Below are positions 1 through 7,952 of a stretch of DNA of 24,065 nucleotides, piece after piece. Numbering within the stretch: the first letter of the stretch is position 1; every line of letters begins with the position of its first letter. The translations under genes were made by a program, and so were the position numbers. Source of the stretch: HGM04593 sp045588345 (lineage in GTDB: Bacteria > Bacteroidota > Bacteroidia > Bacteroidales > Bacteroidaceae); NCBI GenBank assembly GCA_045588345.1, contig JAZNDZ010000012.1:1-24065 (forward strand). Direction: 5' to 3'. The notes below the pieces were generated by a model. That model was not told the origin of the DNA. It worked only from the letters and a program-made list of their open reading frames with translations, and did no database searches.

Positions 1-140
1 AGTCTCCTTCTTTTGTATGAGGCGTGAATAAAAAGTAAAGTTCAAGGCTTGTGAAGGCTTCAAAACCGCAGTTTACTAAGCGTAAATGAGGATTTTGAAG
101 CCAAACGTAACGTAGAAATTTGCTTTTTAGTCACCCTCTT
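1..140 (+). repeat. Interspersed structured repeat, 3' part (left window edge)
   Basis: Bases 1-121 are identical to 23945-24065, and the 3' end continues here to CTTTTTAGTCACCCTCTT (123-140). It contains a hairpin with arms GGCTTCAAAA (56-65) and TTTTGAAGCC (93-102) around an apical stem TTTAC/GTAAA with loop TAAGC (72-86). The 24-nt block at 67-90 is identical to 12207-12230 in the central copy, while the outer arms differ. The copy ends 21 nt from the stop codon of the minus-strand lipoprotein gene at 162. The 5' part of this instance lies outside the window. Confidence 0.9.
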
Positions 141-161
141 AGCCATTGGATATGTACAGAA

Positions 162-548
162 TCACTTCATCAGTTCTGTGTACTTTTCCATCAACTTTGT
201 TGAGAATGCATAGGCCGCATTTTCCAATGCCTTCTGCGCTCCCTCAAACTCTTTCAGGGCCAAAGTATCTCCGTTCATGACCATGGTCTCAAGAGCTTTC
301 ATTTCTTCACTCTCGTCAATGACCTTGATACCCTCATCTACTTTTTTTGCAATAGCTTCCAGTTCTGCCGCCGTTGCAGCCGTCTCTATCTCCTTTGTAG
401 CATTATCAAACAATTCAACAGCCTGTTCAATGACATTCTGTTCTTTTGCGTCCTCTACATTACCCGCAGCACTGCCTGCTGTGTTGCCGCCACAACCTAC
501 TATTGCAAGCACTGCAACCAAAGTCATAAGAATCTTTCTCATAATCAT
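162..548 (-). CDS. Small putative lipoprotein, paralogue of the upstream gene
   Basis: A 128-aa protein of unknown function. The N-terminus (MIMRKILMTLVAVLAIVGC) is a lipoprotein signal peptide with a lipobox ending at Cys19, so it is probably anchored in a membrane through that lipidated Cys. The rest is Ala/Glu/Lys-rich and predicted to be mostly helical. It aligns with the neighbouring lipoprotein at 595-948, notably GDTLALKEFE here against NDTAALKEFE there. Met3 (codon at 540-542) is an equally plausible start, and the neighbour begins the same way. It lies 46 nt downstream of that gene on the same strand, so the two are probably co-transcribed from the promoter near 1010-1040. A repeat copy begins 21 nt beyond its stop. 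I do not recognise a named family. Confidence 0.8.
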   Translation of the reverse strand: MIMRKILMTLVAVLAIVGCGGNTAGSAAGNVEDAKEQNVIEQAVELFDNATKEIETAATAAELEAIAKKVDEGIKVIDESEEMKALETMVMNGDTLALKEFEGAQKALENAAYAFSTKLMEKYTELMK

Positions 549-594
549 AAAACTTTATTGAATTTCACATTCCTGCCACTTGATGAATTGCGCA

Positions 595-948
595 TCATTT
601 CATTTGTGCACACGCCTTTGAAAGTGCAAGATTGAATTCGGCCATAACCGAATCCAGTTCCTTTTTCGCCGGCTCAAACTCCTTCAATGCAGCAGTATCG
701 TTGTTCTTGTAGAGAAGCATATAATCCCTCCACTCATCACTTTTGTCTATGGAATCCATACCCTCAACAAGATTCTGCATTATTGCAGCAATCTCATTAT
801 CATCTTTAGCACTTTTGAGTTCCTCAGTAGCCTTCTTTACGACTTTTATGCCACTTTCAAAAGGATTCCGTTCAGGTTCCGATGTCTCATGGCAACCCGT
901 GGCCAAGAATAAGAACAAGGAACATATAAATAACTTTCTCATAATCAT
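595..948 (-). CDS. Small putative lipoprotein, first gene of a tandem pair
   Basis: A 117-aa protein of unknown function with a lipoprotein signal peptide (MIMRKLFICSLFLFLATGC, Cys19) followed by a charged HETSEPER stretch. In Bacteroidetes an acidic stretch just after the lipidated Cys can favour surface export; whether that applies here is inference. The body is a charged, probably helical domain of about 90 residues. It shares its start (MIMRK), length class and the NDTAALKEFE motif with the downstream lipoprotein, which points to an old tandem duplication. A good Bacteroidetes promoter lies upstream (ATTG-N19-TACCTTTG on the minus strand, 1040-1010), with a small hairpin in the leader. 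It is divergent from priA. No enzymatic motif is visible. Confidence 0.8.
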   Translation of the reverse strand: MIMRKLFICSLFLFLATGCHETSEPERNPFESGIKVVKKATEELKSAKDDNEIAAIMQNLVEGMDSIDKSDEWRDYMLLYKNNDTAALKEFEPAKKELDSVMAEFNLALSKACAQMK

Positions 949-980
949 ATATATGCATCAAACACTCATTTCATGCACAA

Positions 981-996
981 TGGCAGCGGCCTGCCA
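981..996. other. Short hairpin in the lipoprotein mRNA leader
   Basis: TGGCAG-CGGC-CTGCCA, a perfect 6-bp stem with a 4-nt loop, lies about 10 nt downstream of the inferred start site of the minus-strand lipoprotein transcript. It may stabilise the 5' end. It is short enough to be chance. Confidence 0.35.
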
Positions 997-1009
997 AGCA
1001 TGCACAAAA

Positions 1010-1040
1010 CAAAGGTATATATTTTTTCGTGTGCAACAAT
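1010..1040 (-). promoter_or_regulatory. Bacteroidetes-type promoter of the lipoprotein pair
   Basis: On the minus strand the -7 box TACCTTTG (1017-1010) matches TAnnTTTG fully. ATTG (1040-1037) lies 19 nt upstream and matches the -33 TTTG box at 3 of 4 positions. Transcription would start near 1003-1007, giving a leader of about 55 nt to the ATG at 948. Confidence 0.6.
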
Positions 1041-1192
1041 TTTTTTATGATAAAATAAGGATATTTTAAATTGTTTAAAAGCGCCATTCTTGCTATTCAC
1101 TACTTTATATCGCAACCAGTAGAGGCGCAAAAACCTGTTGCTTCATTCAAAAAAATGTAGGTAAAACTATAAAAAAATCGGCATAATAAAAG

Positions 1193-1200
1193 TAACTTCG
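1193..1200 (+). promoter_or_regulatory. Candidate -7 box of priA, near-leaderless
   Basis: TAACTTCG matches TAnnTTTG at all but one defined position, but no TTTG-like -33 box sits at the right spacing. It ends only 8 nt before the priA ATG, so the leader would be just a few nucleotides. TAACTTCGCGA (1193-1203) is repeated exactly at the purH promoter. Confidence 0.35.
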
Positions 1201-1208
1201 CGAACACA

Positions 1209-3455
1209 ATGAACAAATACATCGAAGCCATATTGCCGCTGCCTTTGCCGGGGACATATACATACAGCATACCGGCTACGCTTGAAGACAGAATCGCTGT
1301 AGGGTGCCGCGTATCGGTACCCTTAGGCGAGAAGAAAAACTATACCGCTTTGGTCAAGGAGATTCACGGCCGCAAACCTGAAGAATACAGCGTAAAGCCT
1401 ATAAAGGAACTCCTTGATGAAGAACCCATTGTCACCTCCGGACAACTACAATTGTGGGATTGGATGTCAAGATATTACCTCTGTTCTTTAGGTGAAATAT
1501 ACAAGGCCGCAGTACCGCAAGGGCTGAAAGGAGAGTTCAAACCGCTCACCGAGCAGAGGGTGCGGTTGGCTGCAAAATGGAATAACGCAAAAAGCGTGAA
1601 CCTACTGTTGCAGACCCTGTCCCGTGCACCACGACAGAAAAGACTGCTAAACACATTTCTTGACCAGACAGGCACATTCACAACTGCACCCACCGAAATA
1701 AGCAAACACAAACTCATTGAAGCCGCCCAAGTAGCACCCAATATATACAAAGAGCTAAAGGATAAGGGAATACTTGAGACTTACGAAGTAGAGATAAGCC
1801 GTATAAGCAACACCCGGCATCCGGTAATGCCACACAATGTGCTCAACCCAGCCCAGCAGAAGGCTTTTGATGAGATAAAGCAAGGATTCAGCGAAAAGAA
1901 CGTGACACTGCTGCACGGCGTGACATCGGCCGGAAAGACCGAAATATACATACACCTCATTGCCGAAGCCATTGGACGGGGTGAGCAGGTCCTTTACATG
2001 CTGCCCGAAATAGCACTCACCAAACAGATTGTCGAGAGGCTAAGGAATGTTTTCGGAAACAGGATAGGACTGTACCACTCCAAATTCACAGATGCTGAGA
2101 GGGTTGAAATATGGAAAAAACAACTCAGCAGTGAACCATACGACGTTATACTGGGTGTACGTTCATCGGTTTTCTTGCCATTCAAACGGTTAGGCCTGGT
2201 TGTTGTTGACGAGGAACACGAGAACAGTTACAAACAGCAAGAGCCTGCCCCACGATACAATGCACGCAATGCAGCTATTGTGCTTGCCTCACAATTCGGA
2301 GCAAAGACCTTGCTTGGCACAGCCACTCCCTCGGTCGAGAGTTATTACAACGCAACAACGGGGAAATATGCACTCGTAAACCTCACTACAAGACACCGCT
2401 CAGTAAAACTGCCTAAAATAGAAGTTATTGACATGGCGGAATGCCAAAGGAGGAAACTTGTCACCGGACCATTTTCCGACCCTCTTATCGATGCCATGAG
2501 TGAAGCGCTCAAGAACAAGCAACAGATAATCCTTTTCCAGAATCGCCGCGGATATGCACCGCTTTTGGAGTGCAGGACATGCGGCTGGGTACCCAAATGC
2601 AAGCATTGCGATGTCAGCCTCACACTACATAAAAGCGCAGGCAAACTGACATGCCATTACTGTGGGTACACAATTCCGGCTCCAGTACACTGCCCCAACT
2701 GCGAAGAAAAGCACTTCATTAACCTTGGCTACGGCACCGAGAAGATTGAAGATGACCTTCAGAACATATTCCCAAATGCAAGAATAGAGCGTATGGACCT
2801 TGACACCACACGCACAAGGAATGCATACGAGAAGATTATATCCGATTTCCAGCAAGGCAAGACCGATATACTCATCGGCACACAAATGGTATCAAAAGGA
2901 CTCGACTTTGACAACGTTGCAGTTGTTGGTATAATAAATGCCGACACACTGCTCAACTACCCAGACTTCCGCGCGACGGAAAGAGCCTTTCAACTGATGT
3001 CGCAGGTTGCCGGACGTGCAGGCAGGAAGAACGGCGAGGGCAAGGTGTTCCTGCAAACAAAGATGAGTGATGCGCCGGTCATTCCATACATCGTGAGCAA
3101 TGATTACCAATCATTCTATGACCAGCAGATTGGGGAACGAATGATTTTCCATTATCCTCCTTTTCATCGGCTCATTTACATATACATAAAGCACCGCGAC
3201 ATACAGGTACTGGAAGAATTTTCTACTATTATAGGCAAGCACATGCGCGAGATTTTTGACGACCGTATCTTGGGACCGGACCTTCCTCCCGTAGCGCGTG
3301 TCAAGCAACTTTATATCCGAAAGATTGTACTCAAGGTGGAAAACAGCCTGTCGCAATACAAAATAAACGAGTTGCTGCAGAAACTGCTGCATGCATATAC
3401 CAGTCAACCTCGCTACCGTTCAATTACAATGTACTACGACATTGACCCGATGTAA
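1209..3455 (+). CDS. priA: Primosomal protein N' (replication restart helicase PriA)
   Basis: A 748-aa superfamily-2 DNA helicase that recognises stalled or collapsed forks and reloads the replicative helicase. The N-terminal 3' DNA-binding domain (about 1-105) begins IEAILPLPLPGTYTY. Walker A is GVTSAGKT (237-244), where the family more often has GVTGSGKT. The DEEH box is at 334-337 and GTATPS at 370-375. Eight zinc-binding Cys are intact (C455, C458, C464, C467, C482, C485, C495, C498). Motif V (GTQMVSKGLDF) is near 557-567 and the VAGRAGR motif at 600-606. Length is normal for the family. The start is the first ATG and matches the conserved N-terminus. The gene appears monocistronic, since the next gene has its own strong promoter 78 nt beyond the stop. 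Confidence 0.97.
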   Translation: MNKYIEAILPLPLPGTYTYSIPATLEDRIAVGCRVSVPLGEKKNYTALVKEIHGRKPEEYSVKPIKELLDEEPIVTSGQLQLWDWMSRYYLCSLGEIYKAAVPQGLKGEFKPLTEQRVRLAAKWNNAKSVNLLLQTLSRAPRQKRLLNTFLDQTGTFTTAPTEISKHKLIEAAQVAPNIYKELKDKGILETYEVEISRISNTRHPVMPHNVLNPAQQKAFDEIKQGFSEKNVTLLHGVTSAGKTEIYIHLIAEAIGRGEQVLYMLPEIALTKQIVERLRNVFGNRIGLYHSKFTDAERVEIWKKQLSSEPYDVILGVRSSVFLPFKRLGLVVVDEEHENSYKQQEPAPRYNARNAAIVLASQFGAKTLLGTATPSVESYYNATTGKYALVNLTTRHRSVKLPKIEVIDMAECQRRKLVTGPFSDPLIDAMSEALKNKQQIILFQNRRGYAPLLECRTCGWVPKCKHCDVSLTLHKSAGKLTCHYCGYTIPAPVHCPNCEEKHFINLGYGTEKIEDDLQNIFPNARIERMDLDTTRTRNAYEKIISDFQQGKTDILIGTQMVSKGLDFDNVAVVGIINADTLLNYPDFRATERAFQLMSQVAGRAGRKNGEGKVFLQTKMSDAPVIPYIVSNDYQSFYDQQIGERMIFHYPPFHRLIYIYIKHRDIQVLEEFSTIIGKHMREIFDDRILGPDLPPVARVKQLYIRKIVLKVENSLSQYKINELLQKLLHAYTSQPRYRSITMYYDIDPM

Positions 3456-3508
3456 TACTTTCAGTTTAACAACTATAAACACTTTAATTCCTTTTTTGAG
3501 GTTAATAT

Positions 3509-3540
3509 TTTGTTCAATTCCCATATATTAGGTAAATTTG
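3509..3540 (+). promoter_or_regulatory. Consensus Bacteroidetes promoter of the DUF2723 operon
   Basis: TTTG (3509-3512), 20 nt, then TAAATTTG (3533-3540): both boxes and the spacing match the Bacteroidetes sigma-ABfr consensus. Transcription should start near 3543-3547, leaving a leader of about 47 nt. This excludes the in-frame TTG at 3510, which lies inside the -33 box, as the translation start. Confidence 0.8.
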
Positions 3541-3549
3541 CGCGCCTTT

Positions 3550-3563
3550 GGGAATACATTCCC
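3550..3563. other. Stem-loop at the 5' end of the DUF2723 mRNA
   Basis: GGGAATACATTCCC is a perfect palindrome that begins within a few nucleotides of the inferred transcription start. It could fold as a 5'-terminal hairpin protecting the long mRNA, or be an operator. No regulator can be assigned. Confidence 0.4.
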
Positions 3564-3593
3564 TGCACACAAGAAACAAAATACTTCAAGATA

Positions 3594-6500
3594 ATGAAAC
3601 GATTCAAATTGTTGAACAACACATTCGGTTGGTTGGCTTTTGCAGTAGCAGCACTGACATACTGTCTCACAGTAGAACCAACAGCCAGTTTCTGGGATTG
3701 CCCCGAGTTTATTCTTTCAGGAAACAAATTAGAGGTAGGACACCCGCCCGGCGCTCCATTCTTCATGCTCGCCGCGAACTTTTTCTCGCTGTTTGCAGCC
3801 CCTGAGAATGTCGCTTACATGGTAAACATAATGTCGGCACTCATGAGTGCGGCCGGAATAATGTTCCTCTTCTGGAGCATAACACACCTTGTACGCAAAA
3901 TGATTGCCGGCAACAGCCAAACAATAACCGGAGCGCAGACTGCAACAATATTGGGTTCGGGCCTTGTTGGAGCTTTGGCATACACATGGAGCGACACATA
4001 CTGGTTCAGTGCTGTAGAGGGTGAAGTATACAGTTTCTCTTCACTTTTCACAGCTGTTGTGTTCTGGCTCATACTCAAATGGGAAGACAATGCGGCTTCG
4101 CCCCACAGCGACCGCTGGCTCATACTCATAGCCTACCTTGTAGGTCTCTCAATCGGTGTCCACCTGCTTAATCTGCTTTGCATTCCGGCAATTGTCCTTG
4201 TGATATATTACAAGAAATTCCCGGGCAGAAACTGGAAATACACGCTGCTGGCGCTTGCCGTTTCGGCCATACTCGTAGCCATAGTGCTTTATGGAATTGT
4301 TCCAGGTGTGGTAAAGGTGGGCGGCTGGTTCGAGTTGCTTTTTGTCAACGTACTGGGAATGCCATTCAATACAGGACTTTATGTCTACCTGGCAGTCCTG
4401 TTTGCCGCACTTACAGCGGGCATCGTTCTGACCGAGAAGTTCAAAGAGCAGACACCTAAAGCACAGAAAGCGGCATCTGCTGTGTTTGTACTTTCTGTGG
4501 CGTTGCTTGGAATACCTTTTTACGGGCACGATGTAACTATGAGCGTTGTCATCGGCATTGCCGTACTTGCCGTCATTGCCCTTATTGCAATGTATCGCAA
4601 GAACACTACAGAGACAGGCAAAAAAGCAGGAATCATCACAAGTAAAAAGAAGTTCCTGATAAGTTTCAGGGCTTTCAACACAGCGTTCCTCTGCATGATG
4701 TTCATCATGATAGGCTACTCTTCATACGCCCTCATTGTGATACGTTCTGCCGCCAACACCCCAATGGACCAGAACTCCCCTGAGGATATTTTCACATTAG
4801 GTTCATATCTGAACCGCGAGCAATATGGCACACGCCCGCTTTTCTACGGACAATCATTCGGTTCCGAGATGAAATATGACAAATCAGGAAAGGTTGTCGA
4901 GACACAGACCGGTCCTATATATGCTCGCAACTACGAGACCGGAGAATATGATATCATTGATTACAACAAAGAGTATGTGTATGCACAGAATATGCTGTTC
5001 CCGCGCATGTACAGTTCATCACATGTTGACCAATACGAAAGATGGGTAGGGCATCGCATAAGAAGCAGTGTACCGTCACAGAACCGTGGAGGCAAGGTAA
5101 TAATGCCCACACAACTGGAAAACTTCTCCTTCTTCATGAACTACCAGGTGAACCACATGTACTGGAGATACTTCCTCTGGAACTTTGTGGGTCGCCAGAA
5201 CGACATACAGGGCAACGGAGAAAAAGAGCACGGCAATTGGTTGACAGGCATATCACTGCTGGACGAGATACGTCTTGGCAATCTGGACAAGTTGCCCTCA
5301 GCACTCAAGGAAAACAAAGGCCATAACGTATACTTTGCCTTGCCTTTCATTCTGGGACTTTTGGGTATCATGTGGCAATTGAACAACGGGAAGGAGGGCA
5401 AAAGGCAGTTCCTCATTGTGGGAATGTTGTTTTTCATGACCGGTCTGGCCATTGTACTCTACCTCAACCAAACACCGATGCAGCCTCGCGAACGCGATTA
5501 CGCATACGCAGCATCATTCTACGCATTTGCCATTTGGATTGGTATGGGTGTAGCATACATTGTACAACTTATTCAGGGATTCACAAAGAAAGAGAGCGCT
5601 GTCGCTAACTGCATTGTATCGTTCCTCTGCCTGCTGGTACCGGTGCAAATGGTTTCACAGACCTGGGACGACCACGACCGCAGCGGACGCTATGCATGCC
5701 GTGACTTTGGACAGAACTACCTGAACACGTTGCCCGACAACTGCTCGCCAATAATATTCACGTGTGGCGACAACGACACCTTCCCGCTATGGTACAACCA
5801 AGAAGTAGAGGGTGCCCGCACCGATGCACGTGTGTGCAACCTGTCATACATCCAGGCCGATTGGTACATAGACCAAATGAAGCGCCCGGCATACGAATCG
5901 CCGGCACTGCCCATAACTTGGGAGCGCAACGACTACCTTGGGGATACCAACATGTATCTGTTTATAATACCCGAACTGGGCACGAACTACATAAATGAAT
6001 TCCTGAACAAGTTCCCCGAAAAGGCCAGAATCATAGGCGACATACACGATTTCAACAATATAACAAAGTACTGGATAACAGAGGCCAACAACACCGAGAA
6101 ATCAGAAGGACGCAAAGTTGTTGAGGAGATTATCGAGTACATAAAGCCGAAAATTGCCGAAACGGGTGATAAACTTATAAAATTGAGCCTGAGCGGAATT
6201 GACAGCAGCAATGAAGAAGACCGCATGATGGCCGAATATCAGGATGTATACGGAAGACACCTGTTGAGAATAGCCCAGGAACTTGCACCCAATAAAGCCA
6301 TTATCCCGACAGGATTCATTCGCATTCCTATTGATACCGAAGCCGTAAAACGCTCAGGAATGAAAATACCGCAACTCTACAGCGAGGGATTAGGCATGCC
6401 TCAATATATGGACATTGACCTCAGAGAACAGACCGCCATATACCGTCACGAACTTCTTATATTCGACATGCTTGCAAACGCGAACTGGGAGCGTCCAATC

Positions 6501-7301
6501 TATGTAGCCATTACAGTAGGTTCAAGCAATTACCCCGAGGTACTGCAGAATTTCTTTGTCCTTGAGGGTCTGGCATACCGAATCACCCCTTTCAATTGGA
6601 ACGAAGTCTCAGAAATGTCAAAGGAAATGGGCATATACGAATCGCCGCTTGACACAGAGAAATTCTACAACAACATAATGAACCGTTTCAAATGGGGAGG
6701 AATAAAGGAGTACAAGGATTATTATGCCGATGAAACAATACACCGCATGATAAGCACACACCGCACCCAGATTGCGACTTTAGCACAATACATGCACAAT
6801 GACCTTCTCATTGCCGACAGCCAGGACGACAAGGAGAAAGTACTTGACATCACCCGAAAAATAATTTCCCTGCTTGAAAAGTGGCACACTGAACTGCCAG
6901 GTGACATCATCAGTTACGACCCCGCAAGGGACGGCACACCCGACATTGCAAAAGTCTACAAACTCTTGCATAGCCGCCAGACAAAAGCAGCCGGAACAGA
7001 TTATTTCTTGGGACAGGACACACTTGAGATGCTCAAGGAAAGATACAACGAGGCAGCTGGCAAAACCATAAAGAGCGAGTATGAATACCTGCAGTGGTAC
7101 AAGAGCCTGAAGAGGGCTGAGCGCAACAAGGTTTTAGAAGACCACCGCAGAAGAATTCTACTTGAAGGTGTACAGACAATGCTCTCCGACATTGAAGAAC
7201 AGGAAGCCGAAGAAGCATTCTCTAAATACGCCGGATACTCATTGGAAGATGTATACAGAGAGTTGGTAGAAGAGGACAACACACCAGGAAAGGGTAAATG
7301 A
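3594..7301 (+). CDS. DUF2723 multi-spanning membrane protein, probable protein O-glycosyltransferase
   Basis: A 1235-aa protein starting at ATG 3594 (MKRFKLLNNTFGWLAF). A longer frame from TTG 3510 is ruled out by the promoter. About a dozen hydrophobic helices fill roughly residues 11-420 and 580-720, separated by a large loop, and about 500 soluble residues follow. The first extracytoplasmic segment carries the family signature: WDCPEF (34-39) and HPPGAP (50-55). Asp35 or Glu38 may be the catalytic acid of a GT-C fold. Other markers are QPRERDYAYAASFYA and CGDNDTFPLWYNQ. DUF2723 is related to the O-mannosyltransferase superfamily and to eukaryotic TMEM260, an O-mannosyltransferase. A role in protein O-glycosylation is therefore likely but inferred. 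A deacetylase gene follows after 39 nt. Confidence 0.88.
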   Translation: MKRFKLLNNTFGWLAFAVAALTYCLTVEPTASFWDCPEFILSGNKLEVGHPPGAPFFMLAANFFSLFAAPENVAYMVNIMSALMSAAGIMFLFWSITHLVRKMIAGNSQTITGAQTATILGSGLVGALAYTWSDTYWFSAVEGEVYSFSSLFTAVVFWLILKWEDNAASPHSDRWLILIAYLVGLSIGVHLLNLLCIPAIVLVIYYKKFPGRNWKYTLLALAVSAILVAIVLYGIVPGVVKVGGWFELLFVNVLGMPFNTGLYVYLAVLFAALTAGIVLTEKFKEQTPKAQKAASAVFVLSVALLGIPFYGHDVTMSVVIGIAVLAVIALIAMYRKNTTETGKKAGIITSKKKFLISFRAFNTAFLCMMFIMIGYSSYALIVIRSAANTPMDQNSPEDIFTLGSYLNREQYGTRPLFYGQSFGSEMKYDKSGKVVETQTGPIYARNYETGEYDIIDYNKEYVYAQNMLFPRMYSSSHVDQYERWVGHRIRSSVPSQNRGGKVIMPTQLENFSFFMNYQVNHMYWRYFLWNFVGRQNDIQGNGEKEHGNWLTGISLLDEIRLGNLDKLPSALKENKGHNVYFALPFILGLLGIMWQLNNGKEGKRQFLIVGMLFFMTGLAIVLYLNQTPMQPRERDYAYAASFYAFAIWIGMGVAYIVQLIQGFTKKESAVANCIVSFLCLLVPVQMVSQTWDDHDRSGRYACRDFGQNYLNTLPDNCSPIIFTCGDNDTFPLWYNQEVEGARTDARVCNLSYIQADWYIDQMKRPAYESPALPITWERNDYLGDTNMYLFIIPELGTNYINEFLNKFPEKARIIGDIHDFNNITKYWITEANNTEKSEGRKVVEEIIEYIKPKIAETGDKLIKLSLSGIDSSNEEDRMMAEYQDVYGRHLLRIAQELAPNKAIIPTGFIRIPIDTEAVKRSGMKIPQLYSEGLGMPQYMDIDLREQTAIYRHELLIFDMLANANWERPIYVAITVGSSNYPEVLQNFFVLEGLAYRITPFNWNEVSEMSKEMGIYESPLDTEKFYNNIMNRFKWGGIKEYKDYYADETIHRMISTHRTQIATLAQYMHNDLLIADSQDDKEKVLDITRKIISLLEKWHTELPGDIISYDPARDGTPDIAKVYKLLHSRQTKAAGTDYFLGQDTLEMLKERYNEAAGKTIKSEYEYLQWYKSLKRAERNKVLEDHRRRILLEGVQTMLSDIEEQEAEEAFSKYAGYSLEDVYRELVEEDNTPGKGK

Positions 7302-7340
7302 TTGCCATGACCTGACACAAAAAAAGAGAATACTCCCGAT

Positions 7341-7952
7341 ATGTTTTTTGAACAGGTACCGGATTTCTTCCACAACATATACCCCAAGGCTCTGTGGCGT
7401 ATGAACCCAAATGAGAAGGCTGTTTATCTTACCTTCGATGACGGGCCCATACCAGTCATAACACCATGGGTCGTTGACTTGCTGGGACGTTACGGCATAA
7501 AAGCCACTTTCTTCATGGTAGGGGACAACGTACACAAGTTCCCCCAAGAATTCATGCAAGTAAAGGAGGAAGGGCACAGGGTTGGGAACCACACATTCAA
7601 TCATCTCAAGGGACTTTTCACAAGCACAAGAGAGTATGTCGAGAATGTAGACCAGGCCGATGCTTTCATTCACAGCAACCTGTTCCGCCCGCCACATGGG
7701 CTGCTCCGCCGCACCCAGTACGAAGAACTGAGCAAACGGTACCAGTTCATAATGTGGGACCTTGTTACCCGTGACTACAGTTTCCGTCTTTATGGAGAAG
7801 ATGTGCTTGCCAATGTAAAGAGACTTGCCCGCAACGGCTCTATAATAACTTTCCACGATTCCATGCGCTCCGAAAGCAACCTTCGCTATGCGCTGCCACG
7901 CTCCATTGACTGGTTACTTGAACAAGGATACAGTTTCAAGGTTTTTGAATGA
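7341..7952 (+). CDS. Polysaccharide deacetylase family protein (NodB homology, CE4)
   Basis: A 203-aa metal-dependent deacetylase consisting of little more than the NodB domain. All five CE4 motifs are present: TFDDGP with D33/D34 (catalytic base and metal ligand); NHTFNH with H84 and H88 (metal ligands); RPPHG (116-120); WD at 139-140; and TFHDS with H172 (general acid). No signal peptide or membrane anchor is visible, unlike many peptidoglycan or chitin deacetylases, so it may be cytoplasmic and act on a lipid-linked or soluble glycan. The substrate is unknown. It follows the DUF2723 gene by 39 nt, and its stop overlaps the queG start by 4 nt (ATGA), indicating translational coupling. Confidence 0.9.
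   Translation: MFFEQVPDFFHNIYPKALWRMNPNEKAVYLTFDDGPIPVITPWVVDLLGRYGIKATFFMVGDNVHKFPQEFMQVKEEGHRVGNHTFNHLKGLFTSTREYVENVDQADAFIHSNLFRPPHGLLRRTQYEELSKRYQFIMWDLVTRDYSFRLYGEDVLANVKRLARNGSIITFHDSMRSESNLRYALPRSIDWLLEQGYSFKVFE

Noticed and set aside
1081..1132. Possible nested stem GCGCC/GGCGC with CTACT/AGTAG upstream of priA
   Set aside because: Asymmetric, with large unpaired loops and short arms; likely chance.
3510..3593. In-frame TTG-initiated extension of the DUF2723 protein
   Set aside because: The TTG lies inside the -33 promoter box and upstream of the inferred transcription start; ATG 3594 gives a normal N-terminus.
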